This document shows, in pieces, positions 5,289 to 9,123 of a stretch of 9,123 nucleotides of DNA. Below the pieces are notes generated by a model, which was given only the letters and a program-made list of their open reading frames with translations, had not been told where the DNA came from and made no database searches. The translations under genes were made by a program, and so were the position numbers. Each line of letters begins with the position of its first letter. Within the stretch, counting starts at the first letter, position 1. This DNA comes from Gemmatimonadota bacterium (GTDB lineage: Bacteria; Latescibacterota; UBA2968; UBA8231). Where the stretch lies: the NCBI GenBank assembly GCA_009845645.1, contig VXZF01000299.1:1-9123 (forward strand), read 5' to 3'.

Positions 5289-8228
5289 TTATCCGTCCTG
5301 CGGGCAATCAAGTCCGCCCCTGCTCACTAGATCCTCCAGCTTCCAGTCGAGCGGTATGCGCATCCGTCCCTCGTTGCGGCGATCGAAGAGCAAATAGTTT
5401 TCGCGCAGCCCGAAGTAGAACAGGTCGCGGGTCAGCTCCACGTCCTTTTGGCAGTACTCGGCAATCAAGTCCATCCGCCCCTCTTTGAACCACCGCAGTG
5501 CGTCCAGCCCGTCGGCGCTCTTGGCCGCGTCGAGCGTAGCCTTGCCCAGCGAGTCGAGGCTCACTCGGTAGCGCAGCCGCTGGTGAATCTCGCGCAAAAT
5601 ATCGAGCGTGTTGAGCGTGCGGAAGTCGAATGGGCTGTACCCGCGCAAGACCGAATAGTCAAAACCGATGATATTGAAGCCGACGACCAAATCGGCCGCC
5701 TGTAAGTGCTCTAAGAGCCGGTCAATGTCTTCCTCAAAATACTTGGTACAGGCCTGCGCGCGGCTGTCCCATACCACGCCGACCGACATACCCATCATGT
5801 GCGCTTTATTCCAGCCGCCGACCTCGGCAGCCGAGCGCTGAGTTTCGAGGTCGAACACGACCACGTGCGGGCCTTGCTCGGGCGGCGCGTCCTCTACCTG
5901 TTCCTCCTCTTCCCACTCGGCAAAAATCGGCGCGTCCTCTGCGCCCTCGGCTGCGGACGGAGTGCGCTCGATGGTCCGGCGGCCCGTGAGCGCGCCGAGC
6001 AGGTGGACCGCGCCAGCCTTGTCGAGTGGGACGTTGCCCGCGCCGCACGTGGGGAAATGGATGCAAGAGGGGCAGCCGAGCAGACAATCGCAGGTTTCGA
6101 CCATGGACAGCGTCATGTCCAAGAGGCGGTCGAGCTGGGCAAATCCCTTTTCCGCTAGGCCAATGCCGCCGGGGTGATAGTCGTACACGAAAATCGCGCC
6201 CTTGCCGAGCTGGGGATGCTGGGGATAGCAAATCCCACCCACGTCCGTGCGGTCGCACAAGGCCAGCAGCGGGAACAGCGACTTCATGGCGTGTTCAATG
6301 GCGTGGATCGAACCCATGTAGTGGTGCTGGTGGCGGCTGAGATCGGCCTTGAAATGGGCGTCGAGCTCGATCCAGAAGCCAATCGTCTCAAAGTGCTCCA
6401 CCGGCGACTCCAGCTCGTGTTTGCTGAGGACGACTTGGTCGCCGACGCGGATCTTTTCGTAACCCACAACCTGCGAACTGACCTTGAGCCGTCCCAGCCG
6501 CGCCATAAAGCCCTGCAACGGCCGCGAGCGCAATTCCTCTAATATCTCGGTGTCTTTTTCCGTACGGGCACGGGTGAAGTACGCCACATCCACTTCCTCG
6601 GCATAGATCTGGCCCCGCTCGGGGTTGCGGTCGCCGATCTCGTACTGGCGGCCGCGGTGCAAGTAAATTGCGCCTTTGTAGCACTCGCCGTACACCTGAC
6701 CGCCGCTGACCGTGCCAATTTGGTTGTCGCCGCGATCAACGATGCGATACGACTCGCCGATGGTGCGCATATTGACCAAGCGGTGCGGCTGCTTGCGCGC
6801 GGCAAACCAAGCGTCGCCCTCGGCATTCTGCAGCAGCGTACCCTCCTCAGTCAGCGCATCGACCGCCTCCTGATAGTTGGGCAGCGCGTACTCGGCTTCG
6901 CTAGCTACAAGGGGCAATTCGCGCGCCGCGCACGTGAGGTGGTTTTTGAGGATGTACTGATTCGTCGGATCCACCACCGCGTCCTCTAAATCACGCGCAA
7001 AAAACTCCCCTGGGTGCCGCATGAAATACTGGTCGAGCGCGTCGGGAGAGGCGATGAGGAGAATGAGCGACTCGCGGCCAGCGCGACCCACGCGGCCAGC
7101 GCGCTGCCAAGTGTTGATGATCGAACCCGGATAGCCGACCAACACGCAGATATCCAAACCGCCGATGTCAATGCCCAGCTCCAAGGCCGACGTGGCTACC
7201 ACGCCCATGAGCTCGCCGCCGTTGAGTGCCTGCTCGATCTGGCGGCGCTCAGTGGGCAAGTAGCCCGCGCGATACGAAGAAATCCGCTCCCGCAAGTCCG
7301 GTCGGCTCTGGGTGGCCCAGCGGTACACGAGTTCAGTGGTGATGCGAGCGCGGGTGAAGACAATCGTGCGGTAGTCCTTGAGCACGCTGGCGCGCAGCAG
7401 GTGAGCCGCGAGGGTATTGGGGCTTTCAGTCGGATTGACAAACACGAAGTGGCGCGCCGCGGCCGGAGCGCCGTGGTCCTCAATCGCGTAAAAGGAGCGG
7501 TTGAGCAACTCCCCCGCCAACTCGCGGGGATTGCCCATCGTCGCCGAGCTGGTGATGTACACCGGATCGGACCCGTAGTGCGCGCAGATGCGGTTCAAGC
7601 GGCGAAAAAGGTGCAGGACGTGGGTGCCAAAGACACCGCTGTACGCGTGCAGTTCGTCGATGACCACGTAGCGCAGGCGGGAGAAGAAGCCAGCCCAAGC
7701 CTCGTGGAAGGCGAGGATGCCCGAGTGCAGCATGTCCGGCGTGGTGAATAGCACCTGCGGCGGCTTGGTGCGGATTTGTCGGCGGCGGTGGGCCGTGGTG
7801 TCGCCGTCGTAAATGGCCGCTTTCAACGTGCCGCCTAAGCCCTGCATCAGGCCGCTTAGCTCGTCGAACTGATCCTGCTCCAGCGCCTTGAGTGGGAAGA
7901 TATAGAGCGCGTGCGCCTCGGGGTCGTCGAGCAGAGTGGATAGCACGGGTGCGTTGTACACCAAGGTCTTGCCCGAGGCCGTGGGCGTGGCAATGGCCAA
8001 GTGCTGACCCTCCAGCACTTTTTGGATGCCCTCGGCTTGGTGCGTATAGAGCGCGGGGATGCGGGCGATTTCGAGAATGCGGGCCATGGCCGGAGGCAGG
8101 CCAGCCAAGTCGCGCACTAGACGCGCCGGGCGCGAGGGCAAAGTCTGGTGATGGACGACCTCATTGCCCAAGATGCGGCGTTTGAGAAAGCGGATGTGTT
8201 CGGCGATGCTCTCGGCGTCGCAGATCAA
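5289..8228 (-). CDS. YprA/MrfA-type DEAD/DEAH-box helicase fused to a DEDDy 3'-5' exonuclease domain
   Basis: This 979-residue protein carries a full superfamily 2 helicase core: motif I ATPTASGKT (80-88), motif II DELH (191-194), motif III SAT (228-230), motif V GVVATSALELGIDIGGLD, and motif VI QRAGRVGRAGR (375-385). After the core comes the DUF1998/MrfA zinc region with Cys713, 715, 719, 722 and 728, including GCPSCIHFPTCGAGN, a signature of the YprA group. A very acidic linker (about 755-786) leads to an RNase H-fold exonuclease: FDLET (Asp793, Glu795), GFNIIGFD (Asp857), and YCQKD (Tyr925, Asp929). All four acidic residues and the Tyr of the DEDDy class are present. In B. subtilis, MrfA (helicase) and MrfB (DEDDh exonuclease) are separate proteins that repair mitomycin C damage; here both activities are on one chain, so a cytoplasmic DNA-repair role is inferred. 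The start is TTG at 8228, with AGGA 9 bases upstream; the first in-frame ATG is codon 48, too close to the Q-like region LYTHQAEGI. Confidence 0.93.
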   Translation of the reverse strand: MICDAESIAEHIRFLKRRILGNEVVHHQTLPSRPARLVRDLAGLPPAMARILEIARIPALYTHQAEGIQKVLEGQHLAIATPTASGKTLVYNAPVLSTLLDDPEAHALYIFPLKALEQDQFDELSGLMQGLGGTLKAAIYDGDTTAHRRRQIRTKPPQVLFTTPDMLHSGILAFHEAWAGFFSRLRYVVIDELHAYSGVFGTHVLHLFRRLNRICAHYGSDPVYITSSATMGNPRELAGELLNRSFYAIEDHGAPAAARHFVFVNPTESPNTLAAHLLRASVLKDYRTIVFTRARITTELVYRWATQSRPDLRERISSYRAGYLPTERRQIEQALNGGELMGVVATSALELGIDIGGLDICVLVGYPGSIINTWQRAGRVGRAGRESLILLIASPDALDQYFMRHPGEFFARDLEDAVVDPTNQYILKNHLTCAARELPLVASEAEYALPNYQEAVDALTEEGTLLQNAEGDAWFAARKQPHRLVNMRTIGESYRIVDRGDNQIGTVSGGQVYGECYKGAIYLHRGRQYEIGDRNPERGQIYAEEVDVAYFTRARTEKDTEILEELRSRPLQGFMARLGRLKVSSQVVGYEKIRVGDQVVLSKHELESPVEHFETIGFWIELDAHFKADLSRHQHHYMGSIHAIEHAMKSLFPLLALCDRTDVGGICYPQHPQLGKGAIFVYDYHPGGIGLAEKGFAQLDRLLDMTLSMVETCDCLLGCPSCIHFPTCGAGNVPLDKAGAVHLLGALTGRRTIERTPSAAEGAEDAPIFAEWEEEEQVEDAPPEQGPHVVVFDLETQRSAAEVGGWNKAHMMGMSVGVVWDSRAQACTKYFEEDIDRLLEHLQAADLVVGFNIIGFDYSVLRGYSPFDFRTLNTLDILREIHQRLRYRVSLDSLGKATLDAAKSADGLDALRWFKEGRMDLIAEYCQKDVELTRDLFYFGLRENYLLFDRRNEGRMRIPLDWKLEDLVSRGGLDCPQDG

Positions 8229-8287
8229 GGTCCTATTTCCTGAAGCAGTGTATGGCGAAGACGAGCGGGGATAACGGGGAGGAAAAG

Positions 8288-8316
8288 AGAATAGCTAAGC
8301 TGTTGGGCTAGGGCAA
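8288..8316 (-). promoter_or_regulatory. Candidate sigma70-like promoter for the helicase and downstream genes
   Basis: On the minus strand TTGCCC (8316-8311) and TATTCT (8293-8288) are separated by exactly 17 bases; each matches four of six consensus positions. It sits about 60 bases upstream of the TTG start of the helicase, in the only gap of more than 100 bases in the window. The match is weak, and the organism's sigma factor preferences are unknown. The rest of 8229-8371 shows no gene, repeat or convincing terminator hairpin. Confidence 0.3.
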
Positions 8317-8371
8317 GGCGGTGTTGAGAAAAGCGGTGCGGCGCAGCAGATTTAGCGGGTCGCGTCTTTGC

Positions 8372-9123
8372 TTAAAAGATGCTATCCACGTCGGTAAAAT
8401 GCAGCACGCTGGCATGGGATAGTTCCGGTGTGAGATTGCCCGCGTAGATGATGTAGCCTTTCTGCGTGGAGGACGCGATTTTCTGGAACTGCGCGATTCC
8501 CTTTGCAAATTCTGGATTAAACGTCATGGCCGATTTGATTTCAATGGGAATTAGCTGCCTGTTCTGCCTAAACAACAGATCTACTTCATTGCCTTTGTTA
8601 TCGCGGTAAAAGTAGAGTTCAGGCTCTTTGCCCGCGTTGAGTCTGGCTTTCAAGGCTTCAATGACGACCATGTTCTCAAAGAGATTGCCGATCAGTGGAT
8701 CTCGGGCAGCGAGCGCAGGCGACTCAATGCCGAGCAAGTAGGACGTGAGCCCAACATCGGTAAAATAGATTTTTGGCGATTTGATGATGCGTTTGCCAAA
8801 GTTTTCAAAATAGGGATTCAACCTGAAAACGGTGTGCGATGCTTCGAGGACCGAGAGCCATTCTTTTAGCGTGGTACTCGACACCCCCACATCGTTAGCC
8901 AGCGAACTCAGATTCAAGACCTGACCGACGCGGCCGGCCAGCAGGCGCGTGAAGTTCTCAAAATCTGTCAGGCTTCTGAGATTGATCATCTGCCTGACGT
9001 CGCGCTCGATATAGGTCTGATAGTAGTTTCGGTATAGGCGCGTCGGATTGACTTGTTCGCTGTACAGGCGGGGCATAAAGCCTTGGTAGATAAATTCGTC
9101 GCGCGTGTGTGTGATACCGGTTG
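8372..9123 (-). CDS. C-terminal part of an AAA_14/DUF4143 ATPase, 5' end beyond window edge
   Basis: The frame is open to the right edge; 249 residues are visible and the N-terminal P-loop ATPase domain (normally about 150-200 residues) lies outside. The visible part begins with the family's linker: a Phe-Ile-Tyr-Gln-Gly-Phe stretch, then MPRLYSEQVNPTRLYRNYY and QTYIERDVRQ. A winged-helix-like segment follows (LNLSSLANDVGVSSTTLKEW). The DUF4143 fold comes next with GNLFENMVVIEALKA, then GNEVDLLF and PIEIKSA, which together form a D-x12-E-x-K pattern of the PD-(D/E)XK nuclease type. These proteins (COG1373) are common, patchily distributed and of unproven function. Sampled lines give about 47% GC, lower than the roughly 60% or more of the helicase gene, which hints at separate origin. 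ATG at 9076 is inside the conserved region and not a credible start. It ends 143 bases before the helicase start. Confidence 0.9.
   Translation of the reverse strand, partial: TGITHTRDEFIYQGFMPRLYSEQVNPTRLYRNYYQTYIERDVRQMINLRSLTDFENFTRLLAGRVGQVLNLSSLANDVGVSSTTLKEWLSVLEASHTVFRLNPYFENFGKRIIKSPKIYFTDVGLTSYLLGIESPALAARDPLIGNLFENMVVIEALKARLNAGKEPELYFYRDNKGNEVDLLFRQNRQLIPIEIKSAMTFNPEFAKGIAQFQKIASSTQKGYIIYAGNLTPELSHASVLHFTDVDSIF

Larger units (their letters stand above)
1..8228 (-). other. Probable five-gene co-directional transcription unit
   Basis: Read right to left: helicase-exonuclease, solute-binding protein, antiporter, dehydratase, dehydrogenase. Gaps are 40, 36, 25 and 22 bases with no hairpin plus T-run seen in any of them. 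The spacing supports co-transcription; internal promoters within coding sequence cannot be excluded, and the unit may continue beyond the left edge. Confidence 0.55.

Noticed and set aside
5249..5311. Longer start of the solute-binding protein at TTG 5311
   Set aside because: It overlaps the helicase end by 23 bases, adds 21 polar residues before the signal peptide, and lacks a clear ribosome site, unlike TTG 5248.
7014..7751. Plus-strand open frame of 245 codons
   Set aside because: It lies wholly opposite the helicase core, and its composition is a mirror of the conserved helicase motifs.
8320..8371. Possible rho-independent terminator after the AAA_14/DUF4143 gene
   Set aside because: GC-rich stretches and a short TTTT are present, but no stem longer than about three paired bases could be drawn before it.
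1..9123. Search for tRNA, rRNA, CRISPR, IS ends, att sites and long repeats
   Set aside because: The window is almost fully coding on one strand, and I saw no repeated units or RNA-like folds by eye; short or diverged ones could be missed.

Overview
This is a bacterial chromosomal segment in which every recognisable gene lies on the minus strand. It is GC-rich (roughly 60% or more in sampled lines of the helicase gene). The leftmost five genes are separated by only 22 to 40 bases and probably form one transcription unit read from right to left. Two adjacent genes appear to start with TTG. I cannot name the organism. The dehydratase and dehydrogenase look like types I associate with uncultured, sugar-acid-degrading lineages such as Poribacteria or Latescibacterota, but that is recall and not a test.

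In transcription order (right to left) the layout is as follows. (1) 8372-9123 is the C-terminal part of an AAA_14/DUF4143 ATPase, cut by the right edge and lower in GC than its neighbours. (2) 8229-8371 is a 143-base gap with a weak sigma70-like promoter candidate. (3) 5289-8228 is a 979-residue superfamily 2 helicase of the YprA/MrfA type, with a DEDDy 3'-5' exonuclease domain fused at its C-terminus. (4) 3974-5248 is a branched-chain-amino-acid-type (LivK-like) solute-binding lipoprotein without a visible permease. (5) 2186-3937 is a CPA2-type monovalent cation:proton antiporter with a C-terminal CBS pair and a Glu where the family usually has the TM5 Asp. (6) 943-2160 is an enolase-superfamily (mandelate racemase/muconate lactonizing type) probable sugar-acid dehydratase. 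(7) 1-920 is a medium-chain alcohol/polyol dehydrogenase, cut by the left edge, that lacks the usual structural-zinc lobe.

The last two genes make a plausible catabolic pair of the RspA/RspB kind: a dehydrogenase and an acid-sugar dehydratase sharing a nearly identical ribosome-binding leader. The helicase-nuclease fusion is a probable DNA-repair factor combining what Bacillus subtilis encodes as separate MrfA and MrfB proteins. Nothing in the sequence shows that the repair, transport and catabolic genes serve one function, so shared transcription may be incidental. No RNA genes, CRISPR arrays, insertion sequences or long repeats were seen. The most distinctive items are the one-chain helicase-exonuclease and the antiporter with an altered TM5 site; I found no strong evidence for a wholly new system.
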